DNA of 31,275 bases. Origin: a virus. Both the position numbers and the translations under genes were made by a program. The stretch lies in IMG/VR virus record IMGVR_UViG_3300050343_000174, positions 1 through 31,275 of that record; one strand, given 5' to 3'. The notes beneath the pieces were generated by a model that was not told the DNA's origin, searched no databases, and saw only the letters and a program-made list of their open reading frames with translations. Of this stretch, positions 6,486-12,475 are shown one piece after another. Numbering within the stretch: the stretch's first letter is position 1; every line of letters starts with the position of its first letter.

Positions 6486-6635
6486 TTATTGTTTTACTGT
6501 TAGTTTTAAATAATTTTTGTTTTTAGCAGGTTTTACTTGGTAGGTAATGGTAACATCTGTTATTTCCTTGTCCTGCGCTGTAAAGTGTTCTATTTGCTTT
6601 TTTAAGCCATTCCAAACTGCATCGCTTACTTTCAT
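6486..6635 (-). CDS. Hypothetical protein, 49 aa
   Basis: A 49-residue frame starting at ATG 6633-6635, sharing one base with the upstream stop (TAATG), and ending two bases before the next ATG. It begins MKVSDAVWNGLKKQIEHF and continues with a beta-rich tail containing VTITYQVKP and KNYLKLTVKQ. The helix-then-hairpin pattern looks like a compact folded domain. I do not recognise it. Confidence 0.6.
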   Translation of the reverse strand: MKVSDAVWNGLKKQIEHFTAQDKEITDVTITYQVKPAKNKNYLKLTVKQ

Positions 6636-6859
6636 TATCTGTTTTCGTATTTACTATATTTAAGACCTATTGAATTGCATAAAAATTCTTCTTCAAACCA
6701 AAAAATATCGTTTATTTCTGTATCAGTAGGTGGCGTATAATTAAAGTATTCCTCAAATCTATATTCAAGCATTTCTAATTCTTCGTTTGTAAATTTATGT
6801 TCTGCTGCTGCATTCCAAAATTCAAAGTCTTTTAAGTTGATTTGTTTTGTATATTTCAT
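6635..6859 (-). CDS. Hypothetical acidic protein, 74 aa
   Basis: A glutamate/phenylalanine-rich 74-residue product (MKYTKQINLKDFEFWNAAA at the start, then ELEMLEYRFEEYF and DIFWFEEEFL). The strong acidity and aromatic content resemble small phage inhibitors or DNA mimics, but this is only a compositional observation. It is the second gene of the unit read from the promoter at 7060-7102. Confidence 0.65.
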   Translation of the reverse strand: MKYTKQINLKDFEFWNAAAEHKFTNEELEMLEYRFEEYFNYTPPTDTEINDIFWFEEEFLCNSIGLKYSKYENR

Positions 6860-6866
6860 TTTGTTT

Positions 6867-7034
6867 TTATTTTATATTTAATCTTTCAGCAAATTCATCA
6901 ACAGTATCATAACTGTTTTGTATAAGGTCTCTTTCAATTTCTATTTGTAAAATTTCAAGCTGGTGCAGCATATAAGTATTATCTGTTGTACTAACTAAAT
7001 CAATTAAATCTTGTAATCTTTTTTTGTGTAACAT
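6867..7034 (-). CDS. Hypothetical helical protein, 55 aa
   Basis: The first gene after the promoter at 7060-7102, starting at ATG 7032-7034. It begins MLHKKRLQDLIDLVSTTD and is almost entirely helical, with a heptad-like leucine/isoleucine pattern (MLHQLEILQIEIERDLIQ) suggesting a coiled coil or dimer. It ends seven bases before the next start. The function is unknown. Confidence 0.6.
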   Translation of the reverse strand: MLHKKRLQDLIDLVSTTDNTYMLHQLEILQIEIERDLIQNSYDTVDEFAERLNIK

Positions 7035-7059
7035 TTGTTTTGTTTTAAATTAATAATAA

Positions 7060-7102
7060 CAAATATACTATTAATTAAGTTGTAAACAACAATATTAATA
7101 AC
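7060..7102 (-). promoter_or_regulatory. Bacteroidetes-type promoter with upstream repeat (P2)
   Basis: On the minus strand GTTATTAA (7095-7102), five bases, TTGTTTA (TTG at 7087-7089), 19 bases, then TATATTTG (7060-7067), a perfect TAnnTTTG -7 element. It is the best of the three copies. The -33 region contains the near-palindrome GTTGTTTACAAC, which could also be an operator. It drives the unit running from the 55-residue gene through the exonuclease, C5 methyltransferase and DnaA-like gene. Confidence 0.8.
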
Positions 7103-7515
7103 TACTTATTTAAATTTATTCTAACTGCATCATTTTCCTTTAGTAGGTAAACTTCTTTTGTAACTCTTTTTTTTGCCCACATTGTACTGTCGGGACAATA
7201 TTTTTTAACTGTTTTTGGCATTTCTAATGTGTTTAAGTAATACATAAAATTACCTTTAGTATCATTAACAAAATAAATTTTTACAACTGCAGCATCTAAT
7301 TTCATTAATGCATCGTATCTATCTTTTTCAAGCATTTTAGTTTCATAGTATTTATTTCTAAATTTCATTTCAATTACACAATTTATGCCTTTAGGTGTTT
7401 TGCCTTTTGCATCGTAACTTTTGTTTCCTTTGCCCGTCCATTCTAATTCCCAACCGTCAAAGTTTAATAAATGTATAGTTGCTTTTTCAAGCTGATGTAT
7501 CTTATTTTGTTCCAT
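7102..7515 (-). CDS. PD-(D/E)XK nuclease-like protein, 137 aa
   Basis: A 137-residue protein with a possible PD-(D/E)XK core: Asp35 in SYDAKG, then CVIEMKF with Glu49 and Lys51, the D...E-x-K arrangement expected after a beta hairpin. An N-terminal helix and a later aromatic strand (KIYFVNDTKG) fit the restriction-endonuclease fold. It could be a resolvase-like enzyme or an inactive structural relative. Its stop coincides with the upstream edge of promoter P2, marking the end of the sigma-factor unit. It overlaps the preceding gene by 14 bases. Confidence 0.6.
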   Translation of the reverse strand: MEQNKIHQLEKATIHLLNFDGWELEWTGKGNKSYDAKGKTPKGINCVIEMKFRNKYYETKMLEKDRYDALMKLDAAVVKIYFVNDTKGNFMYYLNTLEMPKTVKKYCPDSTMWAKKRVTKEVYLLKENDAVRINLNK

Positions 7516-7714
7516 TATTCCATATTACATTTAAATCTTTTATCCACTGCTTTATTGTTTTTGGATTGCACGTGCAAGGCTTATAGTAATTGTGTTTGTG
7601 ATATTCTGCGTGCAGCTGGCATACCAACTCAAATTCTTTGTTAGTAATGTGTTGCTTTGTACCCATTCTAAAGTTTTCCCATTTTGCATAATCTTGTTTG
7701 TTAAATTTTACCAC
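7502..7714 (-). CDS. Small conserved-type protein with CTC motif, 70 aa (GTG start)
   Basis: A 70-residue basic protein starting with GTG 7712-7714. Residues 43-62 contain Y-K-P-C-T-C-N-P-K-T-I-K-Q-W-I-K-D-L-N, a pattern I associate with small phage proteins of unknown function. The two cysteines plus nearby histidines (CQLHAEYHKHNYY) could coordinate zinc. It overlaps both neighbours and lies between two nuclease-like genes, which suggests a role in DNA metabolism, not proven. Confidence 0.65.
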   Translation of the reverse strand: MVKFNKQDYAKWENFRMGTKQHITNKEFELVCQLHAEYHKHNYYKPCTCNPKTIKQWIKDLNVIWNNGTK

Positions 7715-7854
7715 CTGTCTATTTTTATATTGTTTAACTTTTTTCTTCTATCATTACATTTGCATTTTGTGCCTTTGTATTTATGCCAGGCTTCAACAAT
7801 ATATTTAATGCCTGTGTACTTTGTAATATAATAAATAACGTTCCCTAATTTCAT
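7708..7854 (-). CDS. Small basic protein with CKC motif, 48 aa
   Basis: The frame starts at ATG 7852-7854 inside the ATGA overlap with the nuclease-like gene, and its end overlaps the next start by seven bases. It begins MKLGNVIYYITKYTGIKY and continues IVEAWHKYKGTKCKCNDRR. Similar 'xxITxxTGIKxxV...C-x-C-xxRKxxLN' micro-proteins are frequent in small phages, with unknown function. It is basic overall, so nucleic-acid binding is possible. Confidence 0.65.
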   Translation of the reverse strand: MKLGNVIYYITKYTGIKYIVEAWHKYKGTKCKCNDRRKKLNNIKIDRW

Positions 7855-8258
7855 ATTAACTCTTTTATTGGTAAAATAATTCCTTTGCTTGCATTGTTGT
7901 CCCCACCTTTTTTATCCCTATTTGTATTAATGTATTTCCTGCATTTTTCTTTTAGCGCATGCGTTTCTATAACATATAAAAAATCTAAATAAACAAAATA
8001 ATATTTTGCAGTTGTTGTTGTAATACCACTTGGCTTTCCATTGCAATAATATTCTACATAAAAATTGCCTGTTTTTTTATACTGTTCATCACTTTTTACC
8101 TCAACTCCAATTTTTAATTCTGGCACATAAATATCATATTCTTTATGGTAACCGTCTTTAATGTATGCTTTTTTATAACCAACGCTGTGTATATATTTTA
8201 AAGCTAATTTTTCATAATATTGCCCTGTTTTTAAATCTTGTAAAAACTTTGTTCTCAT
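7851..8258 (-). CDS. PD-(D/E)XK nuclease-like (possible resolvase/endonuclease), 135 aa
   Basis: The sequence shows Glu16 in an N-terminal helix (GQYYEKLALKYI), Asp42 in EYDIYVPELKIG, and GVEVKSDEQ with Glu53 and Lys55: the E...D...E-x-K set of the PD-(D/E)XK superfamily in correct order and spacing. A following GITTTTAKYYFVYL strand resembles the conserved threonine/aromatic strand of Holliday-junction resolvases and restriction-like enzymes. It overlaps the sigma factor start by four bases. The most likely role is processing of recombination intermediates or concatemers. Confidence 0.75.
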   Translation of the reverse strand: MRTKFLQDLKTGQYYEKLALKYIHSVGYKKAYIKDGYHKEYDIYVPELKIGVEVKSDEQYKKTGNFYVEYYCNGKPSGITTTTAKYYFVYLDFLYVIETHALKEKCRKYINTNRDKKGGDNNASKGIILPIKELI

Positions 8259-8734
8259 AATAGCTTTTTTAGCTTGTTTTTTACTTTAGTATATGTGTTA
8301 TATAAAGAGTAATATTGTATGTAAGATTTTCTACTTAATTCTGCAATACTTTCGCCAGCATTAATTAATTCAAATACCTTTTTATCATACCAAAACATCT
8401 TATCCAATTCATCAGTAATTTTTTTATATGCAGCATCATAATCTATATCTAAATTTGAAACATTAATATCCACATCGTCAATATTAATAATTTTAATATT
8501 TTTCCCTTTACGCTTTAAATCATAAAATAAAGATTTTAACGTTTTAAAAATGTAGTAATAATTAATTTCATCTTTATACATTATATTTAAACCTTTAGTT
8601 AATTTTTTATGTATTTTAATATACATTTCTTGCACAATATCTTCTGCTGTTTCTTTATGGCAACCAAAACTAACAACTATATCTATCCAGGTTTTGTGCT
8701 TTTCAGCAATTAATATTAATGTTTTTTCTATCAT
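8255..8734 (-). CDS. Sigma-70 family (ECF-like) RNA polymerase sigma factor
   Basis: A 159-residue protein with two sigma domains. Residues about 10-75 fit region 2, with the characteristic CHKETAEDIVQEMYIKIHKK that binds the polymerase clamp and -10 element. Residues about 110-159 fit region 4, with a helix-turn-helix (VFELINAGESIAELSRKS, then LYNTYTKVKNKLKK). The size matches minimal extracytoplasmic-function sigma factors. Phage sigma factors redirect host RNA polymerase to late genes; the CGTTATATA sites before structural genes are the obvious candidates here. It is coupled by TAATG to the ATPase gene and by four bases to the nuclease-like gene. Confidence 0.82.
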   Translation of the reverse strand: MIEKTLILIAEKHKTWIDIVVSFGCHKETAEDIVQEMYIKIHKKLTKGLNIMYKDEINYYYIFKTLKSLFYDLKRKGKNIKIINIDDVDINVSNLDIDYDAAYKKITDELDKMFWYDKKVFELINAGESIAELSRKSYIQYYSLYNTYTKVKNKLKKLL

Positions 8735-9573
8735 TAAGCTAATGGGTCATATATATTTTTTACTACCTGTGGCAAGCCATAATTGTTGACTTCAAAACTA
8801 AACGTGTCAAAACAATATCCCCTGCTTCTTCCACATTTTACTGTAACCCAATTTTTATTAACTGTATTTGCTTCTAATGATATAACAGTTTCCGCTTTTT
8901 TTTCTAATGCACTTCCTAAATGTCCTGTTCCTAATTTTTGGCTGCCATAGTTTTGATGTATTACATTTATTATATGACAATTATATTGTGTGCTAATTCT
9001 CATTAATGCTGCGACTAATTCATTACTTTGCTCTATATTATTAACATCGCCACATAAATCTGCTATTCCGTCAATTATAACTAATGACTGTTTTTCAATT
9101 TTGTTTTTTAAAAACCATTCAATAAAATTTAAACGTTCTTTATAGCCTACAGTACGTAATGCAAAATGGTGGTATTTATCTTTTGGTATATTATTGTCCA
9201 TATCTAATGGTCTCTTAAACACTTTGCTGCAGTGCCAAACTCCCTGCTCTGTATCTATATGTAATAAATTTCCATTTCCCCTATGACCTTTAATATCGCC
9301 AACGTATATATTAGTATTACTTAAAAATGCTGATGCTAATAATGATACAAAAAATGTTTTCATTGTTTTTGGTGGTGCTGTGATTACACTTAAATTGCCA
9401 TAAGTGCCTAATGCTATTGGCACTAAAATATCTTTTTCTTTAGTTTGTATTAATTTTTCCCCATAGCTTAATGCAACTGGTGGATAATCTATTTTTTTGT
9501 CAATATCAACAATACAATCATCGTGTATATATTCCATTAACATATTTTGCTCTGTTTGTTTTTGTTCTGTCAT
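8734..9573 (-). CDS. RecA/RepA-like AAA ATPase (putative helicase or recombinase)
   Basis: A 279-residue single-domain ATPase. The nucleotide-binding loop reads VITAPPKTMKTFF (about residues 63-75, counting from the chosen start), a degenerate Walker A with Lys-Thr but without the usual glycines. Walker B is SLVIIDGIADL. Later LGTGHLGSALEKKAETVI resembles the sensor region of RepA/AAA_25 ATPases. I chose ATG 9571-9573 (MTEQKQTEQ) because the 13-codon extension to 9612 runs through a terminator hairpin and has no ATG. The family includes replicative helicases such as RSF1010 RepA and the phage recombinase Sak4. Its neighbours SSB and annealing protein fit either role. Confidence 0.75.
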   Translation of the reverse strand: MTEQKQTEQNMLMEYIHDDCIVDIDKKIDYPPVALSYGEKLIQTKEKDILVPIALGTYGNLSVITAPPKTMKTFFVSLLASAFLSNTNIYVGDIKGHRGNGNLLHIDTEQGVWHCSKVFKRPLDMDNNIPKDKYHHFALRTVGYKERLNFIEWFLKNKIEKQSLVIIDGIADLCGDVNNIEQSNELVAALMRISTQYNCHIINVIHQNYGSQKLGTGHLGSALEKKAETVISLEANTVNKNWVTVKCGRSRGYCFDTFSFEVNNYGLPQVVKNIYDPLA

Positions 9574-9593
9574 ATATTTTTTTTTACAATATA

Positions 9594-9629
9594 ATAAAAA
9601 AAAAGGCTGCAAAATTAATTACAGCCTTT
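9594..9629 (-). terminator. Rho-independent terminator after ssb
   Basis: Minus strand: AAAGGCTG (9622-9629), 12-base loop, CAGCCTTT (9602-9609), followed by a run of T down to 9596. It lies seven bases after the ssb stop and before the ATPase gene, ending the P3 recombination/SSB unit, though read-through could feed the ATPase gene. Confidence 0.8.
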
Positions 9630-9635
9630 AAAAGT

Positions 9636-9944
9636 TTAAAATGGCAAATCGCCACTTTGCGCATCAACTGCTACAGCAATCTGCTTATCATCTTCCTTAT
9701 CAGCTACCTTTATATTTCCGTCCGAAGTCCACACTACTTTTCCATTACCTAAATAAAGTTTTGGCATTTTAGCTTCCCGTTCTTCTTTTGTTTGATTATC
9801 CATAAAAGCAACGTTGTTTCCGTAACGTGTTTCGTCTTGTACTGCAACAGTAATGTTTAAATATACTGCTCCGTCTTTTCCACTGATAAATTTTTCTTTA
9901 GGTAATTTATCTACTCTAATTGAACCTGTGATAATTGTACTCAT
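9636..9944 (-). CDS. ssb: Single-stranded DNA-binding protein
   Basis: A 102-residue protein with an OB-fold-like strand pattern (SIRVDKLPKEKFISG, then AVYLNITVAVQDETRYGNN) and a C-terminal acidic tail ending SGDLPF, which resembles the D-(D/I)-P-F tip used by bacterial SSB proteins to recruit partners. It is shorter than E. coli SSB (178), as is common in phages. It would coat single-stranded DNA during replication and recombination. It lies in the same unit as the annealing protein and is followed by a clear terminator. Confidence 0.82.
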   Translation of the reverse strand: MSTIITGSIRVDKLPKEKFISGKDGAVYLNITVAVQDETRYGNNVAFMDNQTKEEREAKMPKLYLGNGKVVWTSDGNIKVADKEDDKQIAVAVDAQSGDLPF

Positions 9945-9967
9945 ATTTATTTAATTTTAGTTAATAT

Positions 9968-10093
9968 TTACTTTATTTCCCTTTGTGCTGATTTTTTATC
10001 TGTTCTTGTATATGAATATATTTGCCTATTTTCATCACAAGGTATAAATTTTATTTTATCATTTAAAGGTGGTTTTACTTTCCGTTTTCTCAT
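9968..10093 (-). CDS. Basic micro-protein, 41 aa
   Basis: An open frame between the annealing protein and ssb, starting at ATG 10091-10093 two bases after the annealing-protein stop. The product begins MRKRKVKPPLNDKIKFIP and ends SAQREIK. It is highly basic, with KFIPCDENRQIYSYTRTD in the middle. It may bind nucleic acid; the family is unknown. Confidence 0.55.
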   Translation of the reverse strand: MRKRKVKPPLNDKIKFIPCDENRQIYSYTRTDKKSAQREIK

Positions 10094-10095
10094 AA

Positions 10096-10491
10096 TTATT
10101 TTTTTTTAAAATCTTCGCTTTCGTCTTCTCCAAAAACCCCTAAACTGTAAAAGCCTGTAAGTTTTAGTACTGCTCTTGATAATGCACGCTTTTCTGCCAT
10201 TTCCATAACATACCAGCTGCCTGTATTTCCGTCTTTAAATGATGCTCCTTTATATGCAGAGCCAAATGTTTGTATAACATTTTTATCTTTTTCATTAATA
10301 GCTGCAGTTGCTTTTACTACTGCAAAATTATGTTCGCATTTTACTACATCAAATTTAATTAATATTTGTTCTTGCGCTTGTATTTTTTCTATGCCTTGTC
10401 TTGTAATGATTACAAAATGTTGGTGTTTAAATACATCTGTTTTTTCTAAATTATACTTTTTGTATAATTCAATTAATTTGTCTCGTTCCAT
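10096..10491 (-). CDS. Putative single-strand annealing protein (Sak/Rad52-like group)
   Basis: A 131-residue protein with the signature EMAEKRALSRAVLKLTGF (96-113) followed by acidic GEDESEDF. The block 'MAEKRAxxRAxLKLxG' with a trailing acidic stretch is typical of a phage recombinase group often classed with Sak3/Rad52-like annealing proteins; that comparison is from memory. It would pair complementary single strands with help from SSB, encoded 150 bases downstream. It is shorter than most relatives, but both ends look complete. Confidence 0.65.
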   Translation of the reverse strand: MERDKLIELYKKYNLEKTDVFKHQHFVIITRQGIEKIQAQEQILIKFDVVKCEHNFAVVKATAAINEKDKNVIQTFGSAYKGASFKDGNTGSWYVMEMAEKRALSRAVLKLTGFYSLGVFGEDESEDFKKK

Positions 10492-10496
10492 TTTTG

Positions 10497-10625
10497 TTAT
10501 ATTAAATTGTTAATTTCAAGAATTGCCTTTAATTCTTCTATCTTTTTTTGTAAGGCATCAACCCTAAACTGATATTCAGTAAGTAGTTGGTTTGTAGTTT
10601 GATTACTAAAGTTTGTGTTTATCAT
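10497..10625 (-). CDS. Coiled-coil micro-protein, 42 aa
   Basis: The first gene after promoter P3, starting at ATG 10623-10625. It begins MINTNFSNQTTNQLLTEYQF and continues with a heptad-like helix (VDALQKKIEELKAILEI). It ends five bases before the annealing-protein start. It is probably a small helical dimer of unknown function. Confidence 0.55.
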   Translation of the reverse strand: MINTNFSNQTTNQLLTEYQFRVDALQKKIEELKAILEINNLI

Positions 10626-10637
10626 TTGTTATGTTTT

Positions 10638-10680
10638 AAAAATTAATAATCGTAAAGGTATAAACAATTATGTTAATAAC
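10638..10680 (-). promoter_or_regulatory. Bacteroidetes-type promoter with upstream repeat (P3)
   Basis: Minus strand GTTATTAA (10673-10680), five bases, TTGTTTA (TTG at 10665-10667), 19 bases, TAATTTTT (10638-10645). The -7 element lacks the final G, so it is weaker than P2. It begins directly after the terminator tail at 10681 and reads into the 42-residue gene, the annealing protein and ssb. Confidence 0.65.
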
Positions 10681-10713
10681 AAAAAAAAAAGGGGTGCATT
10701 TCTGCAACCCCTA
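10681..10713 (-). terminator. Rho-independent terminator after ninG
   Basis: Minus strand: GGGGTTGCA, loop GAAA, TGCACCCC, then ten T. The stem pairs with one bulged T and has a GNRA-type tetraloop. It closes the long late/lysis/ninG unit and insulates it from promoter P3, which abuts it. Confidence 0.9.
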
Positions 10714-10749
10714 ATTTATACATAACAAAACAAACTTGTCAAATATACT

Positions 10750-11166
10750 TCAAATTAAATCATTAACCAAATTTTTATATTTAATAATCATTTCTTCTAT
10801 TTCATAATTACTAAACTTTACAATCTGTTTAGCTTTGTAATATAATTCATCTGCAATACCTGCATAATATTTCTCATCTAAATTTTTACCAAAAATAAAT
10901 TGTTCTCCATACTTAAAAACATTGCAGCCACTGCATTGGACTTGACAGTTTTGTTCGTCCCACCTTGTAGCATAATGTTTCCTGCTTTGAAAATGACCGT
11001 TTTGTAGTTTTTTCCAATGGTCTTTTTTACCACACGTAAAACACGTTGCATTATTATTTACTGCATCTTTTAATCGTATGTACTGACTAAATACTGCATC
11101 TAACTTTTTAACTAATTTACTCCTGCTGGGTTTTTTTTTTGTTTTAGGTATTGTTTTAAATGGCAT
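10750..11166 (-). CDS. ninG: NinG/Rap-like recombination nuclease
   Basis: A 138-residue protein of the lambda NinG (Rap) family, which processes branched recombination intermediates. It has a zinc pair CFTCGKK (Cys42, Cys45), the conserved LQNGHFQSRKHYATRWDEQN (54-73, with His58), and a second pair QCSGCN (Cys78, Cys81), giving an HNH-like metal centre. The C-terminal helix is lysine-rich. It lies last before a strong terminator, downstream of the lysis genes, apart from the other recombination genes. Confidence 0.9.
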   Translation of the reverse strand: MPFKTIPKTKKKPSRSKLVKKLDAVFSQYIRLKDAVNNNATCFTCGKKDHWKKLQNGHFQSRKHYATRWDEQNCQVQCSGCNVFKYGEQFIFGKNLDEKYYAGIADELYYKAKQIVKFSNYEIEEMIIKYKNLVNDLI

Positions 11167-11281
11167 TATCTATTTTTTCAATTATATGTCGCAGCTGGCT
11201 GCGCTCAAACTCCCCACAATGCTTGCCATTAATTATTAGCATAAAATGGTCTTTTCTAATTTTTATACAGGTTATTTCCAT
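11156..11281 (-). CDS. Micro-protein, 41 aa
   Basis: The frame starts at ATG 11279-11281 and its end overlaps the ninG start by 11 bases. The product begins MEITCIKIRKDHFMLIING, a beta-hairpin-like start, followed by a helix (FERSQLRHIIEKIDNAI). It is small but the overlap with ninG argues for translation. The function is unknown. Confidence 0.5.
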   Translation of the reverse strand: MEITCIKIRKDHFMLIINGKHCGEFERSQLRHIIEKIDNAI

Positions 11282-11423
11282 TTTTATTTTTTTTCTATTA
11301 ATATTTGTAATAAATTTAAACTTTTTTATAAATATATAAGTATGTATATATATAGGTATAATAATACAAAATAATATCTAAAAAAATATAGTAAAAATAT
11401 AATAAGTAATAATTTTCTGAAAT
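11282..11423 (-). other. AT-rich intergenic gap between holin and ninG group
   Basis: 142 bases with no coding potential, the longest untranslated gap in the left half of the window. It contains alternating TATATA tracts around 11330-11360 and several A/T runs. No clear hairpin terminator or promoter of the P1-P3 type is seen. It could be a DNA-unwinding region or carry an unrecognised promoter for the 41-residue gene and ninG. Confidence 0.4.
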
Positions 11424-11882
11424 CTATTTATTTTTTTGGGCAATAAATTTGTATTTTTCAACTCCCCTGCTTCCAAAATATGCAACGTAAACTGTTATTA
11501 AAAGGCTTTTAAGCAACTCAATCCATTCTACATTTACACCAAAATCAATATTTAAACTGTCAAGTACTATTAAAAAAATCATAGATACAGTAAGAAATAT
11601 CAAAGTCATCGGTCTTGTATTTTTGCTTAAATAGCTATCACTTGCCATATCAGCAGTCCACCTTTTACTTACTTCCTGCGCTTCTACAATGTCAAGTTCT
11701 ATTAGTTTTAAGGCTTTTTCTTTATCTACAGCTGGTAATGCACTATCATTAGAAATAAGTTGTTTAACCATACCTAAAACGCCTGCATCGGGCAATAAAT
11801 CTCCTGCAACCCCTAATATGTTTGGTGCAGCTTTTACCAAAAACTTTCCTACTCTTGTATCTTTAAACTTTTTTTTTGGCAC
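11424..11882 (-). CDS. Holin-like membrane protein, 152 aa (GTG start)
   Basis: A soluble N-terminal half contains a hydrophobic segment near residues 20-45 and is followed by a charged helix. Two clear membrane segments lie at the C-terminus (MTLIFLTVSMIFLIVLDSL, then LLKSLLITVYVAYFGS). The SKRWTADMASDSYLSKNTRP block just before the first membrane segment is typical of the three-helix holin group found beside phage endolysins. The start is GTG 11880-11882, overlapping the stop of the 51-residue membrane gene. It would form the lesion that releases the endolysin. Confidence 0.78.
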   Translation of the reverse strand: MPKKKFKDTRVGKFLVKAAPNILGVAGDLLPDAGVLGMVKQLISNDSALPAVDKEKALKLIELDIVEAQEVSKRWTADMASDSYLSKNTRPMTLIFLTVSMIFLIVLDSLNIDFGVNVEWIELLKSLLITVYVAYFGSRGVEKYKFIAQKNK

Positions 11883-12037
11883 TACTTCTTTTTCTTTTTA
11901 TTAAGTAAATACCACTTTTGTACTGTGTAGCCTATTGTTACTAATACAAGTATAATTTTTAATGCTATATCTATATTTGTCATTGAAATTCCAAATGCTC
12001 CTATGTTTATAAGTAATGTTTTAAAGTCTGTTATCAT
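11882..12037 (-). CDS. Single-pass small membrane protein, 51 aa (holin/antiholin candidate)
   Basis: The frame begins at ATG 12035-12037 within an ATGA overlap. The product starts MITDFKTLLINIGAFGIS, has one strong hydrophobic segment (IALKIILVLVTIGYTV) and ends with a run of five lysines. Size, single membrane span and charged tail resemble small holins or antiholins. It lies between the endolysin group and the larger holin-like gene, so a regulatory role in lysis timing is plausible. Confidence 0.65.
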   Translation of the reverse strand: MITDFKTLLINIGAFGISMTNIDIALKIILVLVTIGYTVQKWYLLNKKKKK

Positions 12038-12474
12038 TTCTTATCTATTTTTTTTAGTTTATTAATTGCCCAATTAATGCCAGCACTTCCACCCCAACAG
12101 TCCCACATTAAACCACCACAACCCTCTGTATATGGCACGTCTTTATGCTGTTGATGCCTTTTAAAAGATGCCATTCGTGCTATTGTATCTCTTGTAATAT
12201 TTTTGCCACTTGCTAATTGTCTTGCTCTTGTCCACCCTACCTGCGTACCACAACTGCTGCCATTTTTTTCTTTATATGCTATTGCACGTTTTGCATTATT
12301 ACTTGCTCCTTTTGGATAGTCGTTGTAACTTTCAAGTTCTACATCTGCGCCTTTAAATGATTTATAACAAATTGCAATAGCCTGTGATTTTTCGTGATAC
12401 TTCATTAATTGTGGTACACACCTAATCATAAAATCTTTTTGTTTTTCTCCTGCTTTTTTCTTTGGTATTGGCAT
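12034..12474 (-). CDS. Phage protein with GWTRARQLASG domain, 146 aa
   Basis: Residues about 1-45 form a basic N-terminus with CVPQLMKYHEKSQAIAICY, typical of phage structural-protein tails. Residues about 50-140 carry VGWTRARQLASGKNITRDT, then ARMASFKRHQQH and GGLMWDCWGGSAGINWAI. This tryptophan/glycine-rich domain is one I have seen attached to phage head-maturation proteases and related proteins. Its biochemical role is unknown to me. Here it stands alone, inside the lysis cassette between the endolysin-side gene and the small membrane protein. Confidence 0.7.
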   Translation of the reverse strand: MPIPKKKAGEKQKDFMIRCVPQLMKYHEKSQAIAICYKSFKGADVELESYNDYPKGASNNAKRAIAYKEKNGSSCGTQVGWTRARQLASGKNITRDTIARMASFKRHQQHKDVPYTEGCGGLMWDCWGGSAGINWAINKLKKIDKK

Positions 12475-12475
12475 C

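Noticed and set aside
9574-9612. Longer N-terminus for the RecA/RepA-like ATPase
   Set aside because: The extension translates a terminator hairpin and poly-A/T tract and begins without ATG; the internal ATG at 9573 is a better start.
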